A DNA stretch of 64,000 bases from Streblospio benedicti (Eukaryota; Annelida; Polychaeta; Spionida; Spionidae). A program made the position numbers and the translations under genes. Below, piece after piece: positions 24,660-37,120 of the stretch. Under the pieces are notes generated by a model. That model did no database searches. It was not told the DNA's origin and saw nothing but the letters and a program-made list of their open reading frames with translations. The DNA lies in the NCBI GenBank assembly GCA_019095985.1, contig CM032663.1:18912504-18976503 (forward strand), written 5' to 3'. The first letter of the stretch is position 1. The number at the start of each line of letters is the position of its first letter.

Positions 24660-26780
24660 ATTTCACATTGACGACAGTAGGTCAAGACGCTCAAGAAGAC
24701 GCTAGCAGCTTAGTGTCATTTCGAGGTGGACCGTGGGTGTCCTGGCCTCATATTTGGAGTGGCCTTGCTGGTTCGGTTGGAAATAGCGCATTTCTGACTG
24801 GTTCCGTGTCTTTCTGCTTTACTGTGGCCTGCTGCTTTGGGAGGATGTATGGTCGAAAGACGAAACCATAATTGCCGACGCTGCCGTTGCAATCTTAAGC
24901 AATGGAAGCATGAAAGGTTGGTCACAATGTTCCACGAAAATGCTGTCTTACTGGAGTAAATGACATCCTTCTGCTTGGTTCTGGCCCAGAGACATAGTTA
25001 TCATGTCTCTGGAGAAGTGATTTTAATATTTTTTTCGGTCTGTGGGCTCCCATTTTGGATTATTGAATTGTTGATTTGGATAATCTTTTTTGCTCTTTTG
25101 GATCCTCTGGAGGGCTAACTTGATCATCGTAAGGTCTTTCTGCTTAATTATGGCCTTGCTGGTGATGTTCATAAAGATGTTCCCGTATTATCGTGTATCA
25201 TTGCCGAATAGTCCCATGAGCCTGCTTTTTCGTCTTGTCCATCAAAGGTCATAGCACCTTATTCCAGACGTTCCCTTTCGTTTTGGCCAAAGATATACAC
25301 ATGTTGAACCATAAACGGGGCTGTCAATATTTCCGTCTCTTGTCTGGAGTCTTGTGGAGCATCCGGAGCTATCATCGTTTATGTAGAATGTGTGTGTGTG
25401 GGGGGGTAGGGTAACGTTGTAATCCTCATTTATGCCCCCACTTCACATAGACGATTACGAAAGGCTCCTAAACACGACCGAAGGACCATAGATAGTGCTC
25501 GCAGTCGGCACCTAGACCTGTTAGACCTGTTGACGTATATTAAATCAGACCCCCCCGAAAGACGTGGCTGCTCCAAAATGTAAACACTTCAAATAGTATG
25601 CGTTTGACGGCTCTGACAGCGGTCCTCATGCCCTCCCACCACCTTATCTTCATTAAAACACTATGGAGTATGAGAGGAGCATCACAAATACCTCGGCATC
25701 ACTGTACTGGTCCTATTCACGCCTCGTCAAAGTTGGACCTCTTGTAGGCCTCTTGTGCCCAGCCGATATTTGAAAGGCACAAAAGAGACCCGAATTCAGA
25801 CCGCTTCTTTCACCACCATGTATCAACGTATTTGGATGTGCGATGAAACAAACATCATCTGCTCTTCAGGGTAAATTAGTGAATAAGAATGGGATATTCT
25901 TAAGTGTGTTCACAATTTACGATGTTTACATTTAGAGAATTGCATTTCATGTGTGGGATTACAATATGCGTTCATCACCTCCCATTAATTTCACGTAGAG
26001 GACGGTAGCTCCAGATGCTCAAAAAGACACTAGATTTGTCATTTCGAGGTGGATCGTGGATGATTTGACCTCAACTTTGGAGCTATCTGGCTGGCTCGAT
26101 AGACGCCGGAGGGAACGGCCCACTTTTGGCCGGTGCTGCCCTAAAAATGTTATCCCATCTCCTGATAAGTGGTTTGTGTTTAATTTTAGTTTAGCCTAAG
26201 GCAAAGCATTATTGATATACTAATCCACACCATCTATTTGCTTTTTTGGGTCGGGTATCTGGAGCTCAGTTGGGGTGGATCGTGCGTGATCTCGCTTTAG
26301 ATCTGGAGATATCTGGCTGATTCGGTTGTTCTTGTAGTAGGGATGCCCATTTGTGAGCGGTTCTGGCCTAAAAATAATTTTACCTCTCCTAAGAAGTGGT
26401 TTGTGTTTTTACTTTTCTGAATCGTCTGGTGGGCTATCTGGGGCTCGTTTTGAGCATCATACGTTATTTAAGATTAAAGCTGGCCTTGTCTGAAGGCTTT
26501 AGAAGCCGGTGTGGCTTTCTGGCTAAACAAATATGTTATCACCTCGCCCGAGAACTGGTTTTGTGTTTTCGGTCTGTGGTAAAGGATTATTGATATGCTA
26601 ATCTGGACGATCTGGGCTGCTTTTCTGGATTGTCTGGAAGGCTACTTGGAGATCATTCGGAGCAAGTTTTTTCAGATTAAAGCCTTGTCTGGAGACTTTG
26701 GGAGGCTGCATGATCAACATATTCAAGGCATAATTGCGGCTGCTACAGACGGCTTGCAATGTCGGCAAATTTGACCTGAT
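24660..26780. repeat. Decayed tandem/dispersed repeat island
   Basis: Related phrases recur several times: GAGGTGGACCGTGG at 24722 with variants near 26047 and 26272; TCTCCTGATAAGTGGTTTG at about 26157 with variants near 25010, 26386 and 26543; and TTTTCGGTCTGTGG near 25033 and 26570. Spacing varies between about 160 and 390 bp. A separate copy of the same block is at 39105-39500. No reading frame is kept, so this is an old, divergent repeat family of unknown type and not a gene. Confidence 0.6.
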
Positions 26781-29262
26781 TCGAGCTGCTTCGTCTTCAG
26801 TCTGTTGCGGCGAGGGGTAAACGTCCCAGAATACTATATTCAGAATTGGCCCCTTTTATTTATTATCTGACTAAAACCTCATATGATAATGAACAACTCC
26901 CGATTGCACATCGTGTATGAAACAGTGGATGTATTTTACCATATCTAATGCAAAAACACTGCCATAACTGAAGCTATTAAAAGACATTTTCCTCCTCATT
27001 GTGGAAATCTCGTTAGCTTTCCACACCCATCGAAAGCCGTTTCTTTATAACAATTTTGGCACGTTCATCCGGACAGTTAAAGAAATAAACGGGAATTTTA
27101 CAGCAAAATCATTTTATCCCCATGCACACTGGTGTTGGACTCGTGCTAGCTTGAGCAAACAGGGTACGGCTGTATATTATACAGTCAGTAGCTACTCAAG
27201 TCATGATATATCTAACGATATGTGTTTTTATAACGCGTGTGTCAGTCAAGATGGGATATCTGATATGATAATGCGATCTCAATACATCCAAATATCTAAT
27301 CTTCGAGAGCCATATACATAAATGCATGATCAAGATGGGCAACTGATACAATCACATGTTCCACGAGAATTTGATTTAGACTGCTCAAAACCCTTATATA
27401 ATTATTTACATAATTCGTACAGTGATTACATAAAATGCTATAAAGTTCACATGTGAATGCTGCACAGCCCTAATAACTGTAAATGTGAGTATAAAGCATT
27501 ACTGGAGGGTCTTTCAAATAAGTAAAAATTCATAACTCATCAAAATCTTCATGACAGACTATGTTTTCTCGCCATGAAATATTTCATCGCTATTGACTTG
27601 GAATCAAAGCACCATGAAATTTCCCATTTATGACTGAAGCCAGAAAAGAGGCTGAGTGAGTTGCAATTCCAATAACCACAGTTCTGATCTCTCGCCAAAC
27701 GAAAATATTCTTTGTGACACTTGGAAAAGATTAATATTAGGCCTATTTTACATTGGAAATATAGGATTGTGAGAGCAGACTACTTTACACTTTTTGTTTC
27801 ATATTTCTATATTTGTTCTTGTGCATTGTCTATTGTAATACCTTGTATAGCATAATAATTATGTGTGTACATTATTCTGACCGAAAAATATGAACCATTT
27901 CTATATCTTCATTATCAGCATCATTAAATATTCAGTTATCAACCACGAAATACATCTGATGAAGATGTAGACTGATAGACAGACATATAATGTGCCAGTA
28001 ATGTGCCTGCTTTATGTGTTGTTAGTGAGGAAATGTGTTATTGGTGTATCAAATATGAATGCATTGCCAATTGTCTCATTAATCTCAGTATTTGCGCAAT
28101 GTCTTTTATCAGCAGTCACACAGTAGTTTGCTTTAAGTAATTGTGACAATATATGGATATAGATAGTTAGTTCGAAAAGCCTTTGTACTTTTGTAAACAT
28201 CATGCAATATTAAGTGTGAATAACCCAAATGCAAGTTTCCTAAAATGTCCCATTTTTTTCAATATTATCAATTGTATACAATCATAAGCAAGCATATAGA
28301 GTATGTCAAATTCAATTTATACATTGTAGATTACCAAATCACAAACTAGCGTTGTGAAAAGATGGTAAAATGAGAGACATAAGTGACAATCTATTTGCAA
28401 TATTGACCAAGTTAAACGTGTCTGTAAACTGCTCGTGTGGAAATGGTTTATGAAGATTGCAATAATGCCACACCATTCCACTAGTACTGCCTATACTAGA
28501 ACAAGTCCTCTATGTGAGTAGCCAGGCTAATTTAAGTTCCGTAAAATGGTGGCCTATGGTACACTGATGTATATATTAACTTCACCCGTAGTCCCAGCAA
28601 GATGTCCAAATTTTGAAGCAAATTAGTCGTGTTTTTTAAAATATAAAATCAGTTCAGATCGCTTATATAACAGTTGGTTGCATATGAAGATGAAGATGAA
28701 TTATCATTGTCCTTAGTCTCGTCTTGATAACCACAGTGGAACGGTAGGCTAAGCACTGGAAGACAACTGATGTTGCCCATTAATCATATCTTCATATAAG
28801 CTCGCATTGCCGTGGGAAATGCTCAATTTATTTCCTAATTATGAGAAGCTCATAGACGAGCCATGAAATGACATCTTCTAAAGACGTAGTCTGATTGACA
28901 AAGACAAAATGCGGCAGTAATGCACCCCATCAAAGTCTTTGAGTAGAGAGAAGACGGATCAAATATGTATGATGACATGATAGCTGGGCGCTGCTTGCAA
29001 TCCAGGCTGTAACAAACGTATGCGCATACATAGTAAAGATCTATATAGAGATCATTTTAATTGTTCTATAGTTGGTTCCGAGTACAATAAATACAGTTAA
29101 TACAAGTGCTAAGAATGTTATTCATTTAGGTGGCCAACACATCACACTGTCACATCCTTGTTTAAGCAATGTAACCAACATTGATTACAACCTGATACAT
29201 TGATAACAATTTTTAACTCATTTCAAAATTGATTTTTAGTTTTTGCTAAATTACATGGACTG
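26781..29262. other. Intergenic, no gene recognised
   Basis: A 106-codon open frame at 27001-27321 has no recognisable domain. Two short segments near 27960-28010 and 28870-28930 resemble each other (GTAGACTGATAGACAGACA versus GTAGTCTGATTGACAAAGACA, then a shared CAGTAATG), suggesting an old duplication. Confidence 0.4.
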
Positions 29263-29597
29263 TCTCACCTCATTGCGTCGCTTCAGCTCAGCTGCTGAAG
29301 CAAGCATTGTGTTTGGTTTATTTGTAACTAAATAACTATGTTTGTTTGTATGTATGTATGTATGTCTCTGGACAAGCTAGCGGGCGTACAGATGAACCGA
29401 TTTCGTTCAAACTTTACACAACTATGAGGTTTGAGGCGGCACCGAAGTGATTCGATTTTGGGCGCTCTGCCAATTAAATTTTGCTTTCTAGAAGCGCTTT
29501 TATGACATTTTAATGATATTCAATGCCACTTAGCCAGCAAGAAAAAAATCAATATTCTATTCTATCATTCCGTGCAAAAATCACCGCCAATAACCTA

Positions 29598-29915
29598 CGC
29601 TGATTGGTCAATCAGCGTGCTCAATTTTGCGATGGAAAACACGCTCCAGAGCGCGCGGAGACCACTACTACGGCGCTAGTCTAAACTCCTCACATTATCA
29701 ATACAGCCGCTGACGTCGCAAGGTGTGTTCCGTGTAGCGGAGAGCAGAAGTTTAGACTAGAGCCGTAGTAGTGGTCTCCGCGCGCTCTTTTTTGGCAAAA
29801 TTGACTTGCAATGAGAATGTTATAATATGATGTATTTTAAAATAAAATGGATTTTAGTCATGATAGAATGGTGATTGACCACTCGATTGTCGTGTCAATC
29901 GCAAAATTGAGCACT
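29598..29915. repeat. Nested palindromes / fold-back insertion
   Basis: Three layers of inverted repeats share one centre region: a near-perfect 20-bp palindrome at 29598-29617; a 17-bp pair at 29617-29633 and 29898-29914 (GTGCTCAATTTTGCGAT and its complement); and a ~40-bp pair at 29648-29687 and 29749-29788 with GC-rich arms (AGAGCGCGCGGAGACCACTA) around a 61-bp loop. It sits inside the Helitron-like copy and is absent from the 48-kb copy, so it is probably a later insertion. Confidence 0.7.
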
Positions 29916-29959
29916 CACTTCGTTCGGGTAAATCAGACGTCAGCATGCTCAATTTTGCG

Positions 29960-30025
29960 ATTGACACTCCAATCTCGTGGTCAATTCCTACAATTGACAC
30001 TCCAATCTCATGGTCAATTCCTACA
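29960..30025. repeat. 33-bp tandem pair
   Basis: Two adjacent 33-bp units (core GACACTCCAATCTCGTGG, then GGTCAATTCCTACA) differing at one base. Confidence 0.85.
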
Positions 30026-30972
30026 ATTTCCAACCAACCAGCAAAATTGATTATTGGATTTGAAACTGATATTTATTATCATCTTGTTATTCAGTACTAT
30101 TGTATGGCAACACAAATATCATTTGGCTGGATATATTGATTCTGATTCATTCTGATGTTTTCTCCTCAAATTCATAAATTTCTTGATTGTAAAGTAAAAA
30201 TACATTATTTCAGTATATATCTTAATTGCCCATAAGTCAACGTCGTTCTAGCGACACAGTGTTCTTTGAACACTTTTGATCTAGTTTTTGTTTGTGGTCA
30301 ATGACCTATTTAGGTATTTTGTTGGTCAGTGACCTATAATGCTATTTACAGCTCTATTCCTAATTCTATTTACTTCCTCAAAACTGCATAGGTGAACACG
30401 TGTTATTTTTCTCTTTGTTTTAGTAATCCTTCTGTTTGGATTTTCACCTTTGTCTTTTGTGTGTTTCACCTCGATTAATTTTGATACTTAGTTCACGTGC
30501 AGTTTACCTATATACCTAATATACAATATGTATACGTTGGAAGAGTAACTGCGAAGAGAGAACATGTTTTCTTAGTGTATTTTCAAGGAGCTGTTACCTT
30601 TCTTTTTCACTAAAGGGCAATAAGGTAACTATTATTCTCTTTGTATGTTATTATAGAGAAGGGCCAGTAATATATTTCAGTGTAATCTAATGAAGTCCAG
30701 ACAAAAACTTTCGTTTGTAACGCACCATGCATGTGGCCTATGCACACGTGACTTATTTCACTTAGTGTTATAACCTTTTGTTTTGTAAACTTGGCCCATT
30801 GTATGTTCATTATTTACTATATAAGTTCAAGTTTTCAATTCACCTCAAGGCATAGAATATCAGTTTTACCATCAAGACAAGTTCACTTTTTTGTGATTTA
30901 TTATAATGGCTTATACCTTTGTTCATTGTACATATTTGTTAGGTAAAGATTCAAAGATGGTATTGTATGCAT

Positions 30973-32590
30973 CGCTGCGCGGGACTGCGGGAGTCCCGCG
31001 GGACCCCCCGAGGGGCGGGACTGGGATCTTATGAGATTTTCCTGCAGGAGCGGGGCGGGAATGGTCACAAAACTTGCGGGAGTGGGGCGGGAGTGGTCAC
31101 ATTGTCAACTTGCGGGATTTTTGCGGGACGTCTTCCCATGACTGTCCTGCGACAATCCCGCGATAGTCCCGCAACAGTCCCACGACAATAAAACAGTGTG
31201 GATTCTGTCAACCCTCATGTCACTTAGATCTTCATAGTAGTTCCAAGAAAGTCCAGCAACAGTAACTTGATAGTGAAAGATGTGGCACAAAATTGAAGAA
31301 TATCTAATCATGTTTTCCGACAATATGACATGACAGTACAATGACTGTTGAAATCGAATGTTAACTCTTCACAAATCAAGATAAATTTACAAATCTTATT
31401 GAGAACTATTATGCTAATAAAAAAAGAACTTATTGAGAACTAGGCTTACTTCACAAGGCTTAGACATTCTCAATTAGCCAATGGTTGATTTGCAAATGCA
31501 TATTAATTACCTTTAATAGTAGTGACCTATGGTTGAATTTTGTTTGATGAGATAAATGTTTCAGTCATTAATTAGGTAAAGCAAACACTGTCATGAATAG
31601 ATATTGACATGAGAAGTAATTTACGCAACTGTAACATAAGAAAGCAATTATAGATTCAGACAAGCATAAATGTTGCCAAACTTTCTCTTGCTCAGCAAAT
31701 AAAAAGAACAGTTGACTGCTGGTTTTGATATTGTAAAATTCACTGTCACTGTGGGGTGTCTTTCACAATTACCTCCATAAGTAGTCAGCAAATGCTAAGT
31801 AAATAAACATAACACTTGACCAGTGAACTTAATTAAATAGCAGTAGTTAGTTAGCAGATTAGACCTATGTCATAGTCAGTCAAGTGATCAGTTAGCCATA
31901 ATTGCATTGAAAGTAAACAATCACCAGTGTTTGCTTAACTGGGCAGTAACTGGTTAAGTCCTTTGTATTCAGTGCAAGTGGTGTCAGTCAAGTGGTCCCT
32001 TAGCCATATCTGTGAATTACTAATTATAAAAGGACAATCAACTGGAGATGTTGACCATTAATGCACATTGGAAATTGTGCATGTTGTACCTCCCTGTTAA
32101 GAAAACTTCCCTTATAATACGTATTTATAATATTAAGATTAATAGAGCTATGCGGCCACTGTTTGTTTTATATATGTTAATAAGTAGTTTTTTTTCGAGA
32201 AATAATGCATAGTTGTTGAAAAATGTTTCAATTTTGTTTCATTTATTTCAAATAAAGTCGATGAATAATAAGCTTCTGATTGTATTCTGATACATGTAAT
32301 TAGAATGTCAGTTGTTGAAAGTTTCAATTACGCAGCTTGAAAGTAATTGATAAAATAAATGAGGTTAGGGGTACACATTAATCACAATCTATCTACAACT
32401 ATTGTGGGACTGTTGCGGGAAGATCAAACATGGATGAGGGACTGCTGCGGGATTGGGCATAACAAGTGCGGGAGTGGGGCGAGAGTGGGCAGAATATTGG
32501 AAACCATCGCGGGAGCGGGGCGGGAGTGGACATCACATTGCGGGACAATCGCGGGGCGGGACCAATATTTCAGTCCCGCGCTGATCACTG
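30973..32590. mobile_element. Non-autonomous hAT-like element, GC-rich GCGGGA ends, 8-bp TSD
   Basis: The element is flanked by a perfect 8-bp direct repeat GTATGCAT (30965-30972 and 32591-32598), the size hAT transposases make. The right end read inward starts CAGTGATCAGCGCGGGACTG; the left end starts CGCTGCGCGGGACTG, a slightly shortened match. About 220 bp at each end is GC-rich and packed with GCGGGA / TCCCGC words in inverted orientation, such as GTGGGACTGTTGCGGGA near 32403 and its complement near 31150-31175. The ~1.2-kb centre (31200-32390) is AT-rich and has no transposase. Short open frames over the ends are products of the repeat. Confidence 0.85.
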
Positions 32591-32781
32591 GTATGCATAT
32601 CCATACTTAACGTTAATACCATGTATACTAGTATAGTGCATAGGTCTATTAGTAAGGTTGGCTCATTTAGCTCAAGGTTCAATGATACATTTCAGTGTAA
32701 TTCAATCAATTTCAACAAAACAAACTTCAGATTGTAACTTGCCACGCTTGTGGCCTGTGTACAAAAAGTATGTAGGTGCAA

Positions 32782-32853
32782 GTATACATTTTTACTTTTG
32801 AAACCTTTCCATGCCATGCTTATTGCCAAGGTTTCAAAAGTAAGAAAGTATAC
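32782..32853. repeat. 26-bp hairpin between two elements
   Basis: Arms 32782-32807 and 32828-32853 (24 of 26 bases paired, core TTTTACTTTTGAAACCTT) around a 20-bp loop. Just before it, 32692-32760 is a diverged copy of 30672-30745 (shared TTTCAGTGTAAT and GTGGCCT), so the hAT-like element lies between two copies of an older repeat. Confidence 0.7.
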
Positions 32854-32895
32854 ATAGAGATCTACTTACGTTTTTCATAACATCATGCAACTACG

Positions 32896-35800
32896 TATAG
32901 GCCATGAGCTGGGGCAGATGTCGGTACCATTTTTAGGGGCTAATTCTTATTGGCATATTTCAATACCTTATGTGGTCCATTGAAAAACCAGATACGATAC
33001 ACATCGCAGATGAGTAGCTTTTCATGAAAAATCAGCAATTTTCATAATGGCCCCTACAGAATCTAGAAGTACCCTGACACTATCAAAAATACCTGACAGA
33101 GGATGGAATCTACACTAAATGATGTATCAAATATTCTATCATTTTGGATTAATGCTCCATTGCACATCAGCTTTCATCAAATATGAAACAAATTCAAGAT
33201 GGCCACCAAAATTCAAGATAGCCACCGAAAACTTGGTAACAGATAAACGACAACATAATGTTAATAAACTATTTATATAGTTATATGATAAAATATATTT
33301 TGTTGTATATTAGCATAAATGATGATATTAATATATATCTTAGATTTAATTCATATGAAGGAACTTGAAACATATACTATTAAGGGTTTATTCCTAGAAA
33401 CAAACGACATGAAAAACACATGTTTTTAGTTTTTTATCAGATATATGCATATGATATGAATTAATCCTCAATTTGAGAGTGTGGACTCGCTGTTATGCTG
33501 GGTCATATCAGGTAAGTGGAAATGACTTCCTCAAATCAAGAATACATATTCTCAAATTGTTTTTTAGAGAACATTGCAATAATAATTTTAAGAAATATAA
33601 ACAATTGAATAGAATGATACAACTTCCAAAGATATCATTACTGTATAATTGTATATTTAATAGCATAATTTGATCATGCAATTAAATGTAATATGTCAAT
33701 AACCAAGAACTTGATTACTTTATTTGTGTACAATATCTGTTTTCTTTATATGCTCATGTCCAATCCTCCTTCGCCTCATCATCACTTGTGGTATCTTCTG
33801 ACAATTTCAGTAGAGAATCGTCTTGTGCTCTTTTGTCACATGTTTGAAGTTTACAAAGTTCTGTACAACATAATCCGTTTGGAATACATGGACATGTTTG
33901 CTCATTACAAGATCGACTGCACTTGGATGCCAGGAATTGAAGGATGGCATCTGGAGCAGTTGCCACATCTGACCAACCAATTACAAGTTGCTCGTTATCA
34001 TCTGCACTCTCCATCAACCATCTCTTTCCTGCAGGAGAAGGAACAGGTTGACTTTCTTGCAATGACAGCTTCCAAATCCTCGCTTGATGATTTACTCATA
34101 GACAATGTCGGTACAATGTTGTGGGTACATGGAGGAAGCTGAAATGATTCAACTTTTTTAAAAACAAAATAGCTGGTACCGCATTAGATTTATACTAGCT
34201 GAACTTTGCCAACTATATACATGTAGTTGGCAAATAAAAGATTCTAAATCTTGAAAGCGCTCAGCACTCAGATCCCAGTCGACTCCCACCCTTTTAAAAG
34301 CCTACTTGTGGTTTTGGTTACTTTTCATAAGTTTCAAAGCACAAACTTTTCCTTTCCTTGAAAATGTACTTACTGAGTCGCAACCAGTTATTGCATGCAT
34401 ATCAATCAGTGCTTTTTGTGTTATCTGGCCAAAACCGATTTACTAAATTTTGGGCTTCTGTTTTGGGTACCACTTTTTATATAAATGCGACATATAGATG
34501 CGACTGCGAATTTCATTTCTGACTGTGACAAAGAGGACCAGAAGATCAATGTCATCTGATACAACTTTTACTGCTTTATACCCATTTGATGCAGCATGAA
34601 ATAGGTGCCTTGTATCTGCCTCTTCTTGTGTAGATTTAAGTTCATGTACAACCTCTGATCCAAGATCATTCATTAGGTAGCAGTCTTCTCCACAACTAAC
34701 ATACACTTCTTTTCCTGACAATCTTTTGTAGAGCCTAGGATGGTTTCACTCCTGTACTATGACCGCGTTTTCTAGAAAATGTTTGCAAATTCATTCTGGC
34801 AAGTGGGTCATGGCATTTATTCCCTGGGAGTCACTCTCTAATCTTTCCACTCTGAAGGTTTAGTAGATCCCCTCTCTTAGTCTGTTAGCTTCCATAAGAT
34901 CTTTTGCTATGATTTTGGTAGCAGCAAGTCCACTTGACAAGCAGACAAGATCACCCGTTCACAACTAAATGGGTTAATTCAGCATGTCTACATGAATATC
35001 CATCATGATGCTACTGATGTCTTCTCTTCTTCATCTCTTTTGATTCTAGTTTTCTGGAGGTCTTTGTGAATACAATTGACTTGATCCATGTCTAGAGATG
35101 CTTTCAGTGTCCTCAGATATGAGCTACAGTATTCTGCAGTCAAGTAACACCGGTTCAGTGTGGCCGCCTTTAAACTGACACTTTGAGTGCCACTAGCAGT
35201 TTGTGTTTCTCTGTTTACTGTTTTGTCAAGTGTCTGGTCTACTGATGCTCTCCCAAAGGTATTATCATCACTATGTTGAACTGAGAATCCCCCTGTGCTG
35301 AGGCAGGCGTGAATATGTGGGTGATCTGTGGATGGAATGGACATTTCAGAATAGTAGTGGGACAGATATCTGGTATAAATGACATTACCGTAGCTGCACC
35401 ATGGGATCATGAACTGAATGAATGCTAAATGTAGCTCCCAAATACATTCTCATGATACTCTCACCATATCCAGGAGGATCTCAACCATTTCAACGCAGCT
35501 CATCCAGAAGTAAGACAATTGGCCATTTTCCTTGCACAGAAACTCTTTGAATTTCAAAAAAGCTTCATTTGTTGCTTAGAAAGAAGCAGATTTCATGAGG
35601 TCTTTGAATGATTTTTCGGAGAGATCTCCAGACATAACTGTTATGGTAGTAATCCTACTCTGTAAATGCTCACATTTATCACAATCATAATTTTCCAGCA
35701 ATGTTGGGAATTGTTTCCACATGAGACGCATTAGTGTTTCATAGAGAAGTTCATGCAAAATGATGGCACGGTTATAATTTCGACCTGAGACTCCTGCAAT

Positions 35801-37120
35801 GGATATTCCTGCAATGAGACCTGACTCAATACATAGATCCTGAAGACCAGCATCTCCAAGGTGCTTCCCTATGATTGCCATTTGAGTATACATTTCTGTG
35901 GTGGTCTTTGCATAGATAGCCTCATCATACCATCCTGCAACGTGTGCCAAACACAGTCTAGTCAAAATCAAAACAAAGTTATTCATTTTTGGTTCTGCCG
36001 CGAATTCTTTAACATCAAGTGTTCCATAGGGTCAGGCTGGCGGTTCTACTCGTCCACTAGCATTATATGCTGGCAATTGATGTATGCTCACTTCCAGTGA
36101 TCCTTTTCTTCATAGTGCTTGAGTGGGCTCTCTTGGCTGATGGTCACCATAAACTCTTGCTTGCACAGCAATGCCATTGACACGGTGTGGTGTGCCAGCT
36201 CCACTCAGGGTCTCTTCAATTCGGTAAATATTATCGAAGGCCAATGTAGTAGGAACATGTGGATGGATATACTCAAGTAATGCTATATGCTCATCATTTT
36301 GAATCTGAAGCTTCTGAATGCATAAGGATGTCTCCAGCTCTTCAAGTGGAGTATATGAAACATCATCCCCAAGGCGATTGATCATTCTGATCATTTCAAC
36401 GGAGCCTGTTGTGGACCTGATGACATATTGCATGATGAGGTGCTTGGCAGGTTTTATTTGTCCTCTTGACGCAAAATCATAAAATCAGAGTTGAATTACA
36501 ACCTTGCTGACCATCTTCTATTATCAAAAGTAAAATGAACCACTCATATTGATACTAATTCTGAATTACAAACATCATTTACACATAGGAGTGTTAAACA
36601 TCGTTAGAGCAGTTTTTTTATCCAAACTGCAACTGCTTATTTTGCTAAATAGTTGGCTATAAATATCAATGAGACATTTCTATTATATATTAGAATATAT
36701 CTGATATGCATAAACACAACATTATAAACGCTAACCTGAGCCATGATAAGTTTGATAATGCAAATACATACACTTAAACAAAATCATTGCAAATTCATTC
36801 TTTAACAAGTTGAATGGCGGCCATTTTGAATTATAGTGGCCATCTTTATTTTTGTACAATACAATATTAATTCAAAATTATAGAGTATTTGATACATTAT
36901 TAATGTAGATTTCAATGAGAACATCTGCAGCTCTCCATTTCCTTAATAAGTTGGTTGTCCTGGTAATATGCTAATTATGTGATTAAAGCTACCACTTTGA
37001 CACATGTATCATAGCTTAAATTGAAGCTGAGATTCATAGCTACAAAATGATATATGATAGCACTTGCCCCTAAAGATGGTACCGATATCCAAAATTTGGG
37101 GTCTCAGCTCATAGCCTATA
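32896..37120. mobile_element. 4.2-kb element with ~340-bp inverted repeats and decayed unclassified protein
   Basis: The ends read inward as TATAGGCCATGAGCTG (left) and TATAGGCTATGAGCTG (right), then share CGGTACCATNTTTAGGGGC and further blocks to about 33245 and 36790, including AAGATGGCCAC-type words. The interior minus strand, about 36433 down to 33754, carries ordered blocks of one large protein: THRVNGIAVQ-type block (36110-36433); ESGLIAG...YNRAIILHELLYE (35576-35986); RMIPWC-type, HYYSEM, FGRASVDQT, VNRETQT (35003-35410); QEEADTRHLFHAASNGYKAV then DDIDLLVLFV (34443-34721); and a C-terminal CXC-like cysteine cluster (33754-34062). I recognise this order from unnamed repetitive animal proteins but know no family name. 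The coding region is broken in several places. No target duplication was resolved. Confidence 0.75.

Larger units (their letters stand above)
29263..30284 (+). mobile_element. Helitron/Helentron-like non-autonomous repeat with nested fold-back
   Basis: The 5' part has a perfect 8-bp-stem hairpin (GCTTCAGC / GCTGAAGC, 29280-29301), a TATG microsatellite, and a segment (GTCTCTGGACAAG onward) matching a second copy at 48135-48749. The 3' end has a hairpin with AGTGTTC / GAACACT arms followed by TTTGAT and CTAG at 30281-30284, next to T. A terminal hairpin plus CTRR before T is the Helitron-type end. The middle is filled by nested inverted repeats and a 33-bp tandem pair. No Rep/helicase coding sequence is present. 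Confidence 0.55.

Noticed and set aside
27001-27321. 106-codon open frame as a gene
   Set aside because: No recognised domain and no splice or promoter context; it has the look of a chance open frame.
30967-31191. GC-rich open frame with Gly/Arg-rich product
   Set aside because: It lies wholly in the GCGGGA-repeat end of the hAT-like element, and a similar frame occurs in the other end.
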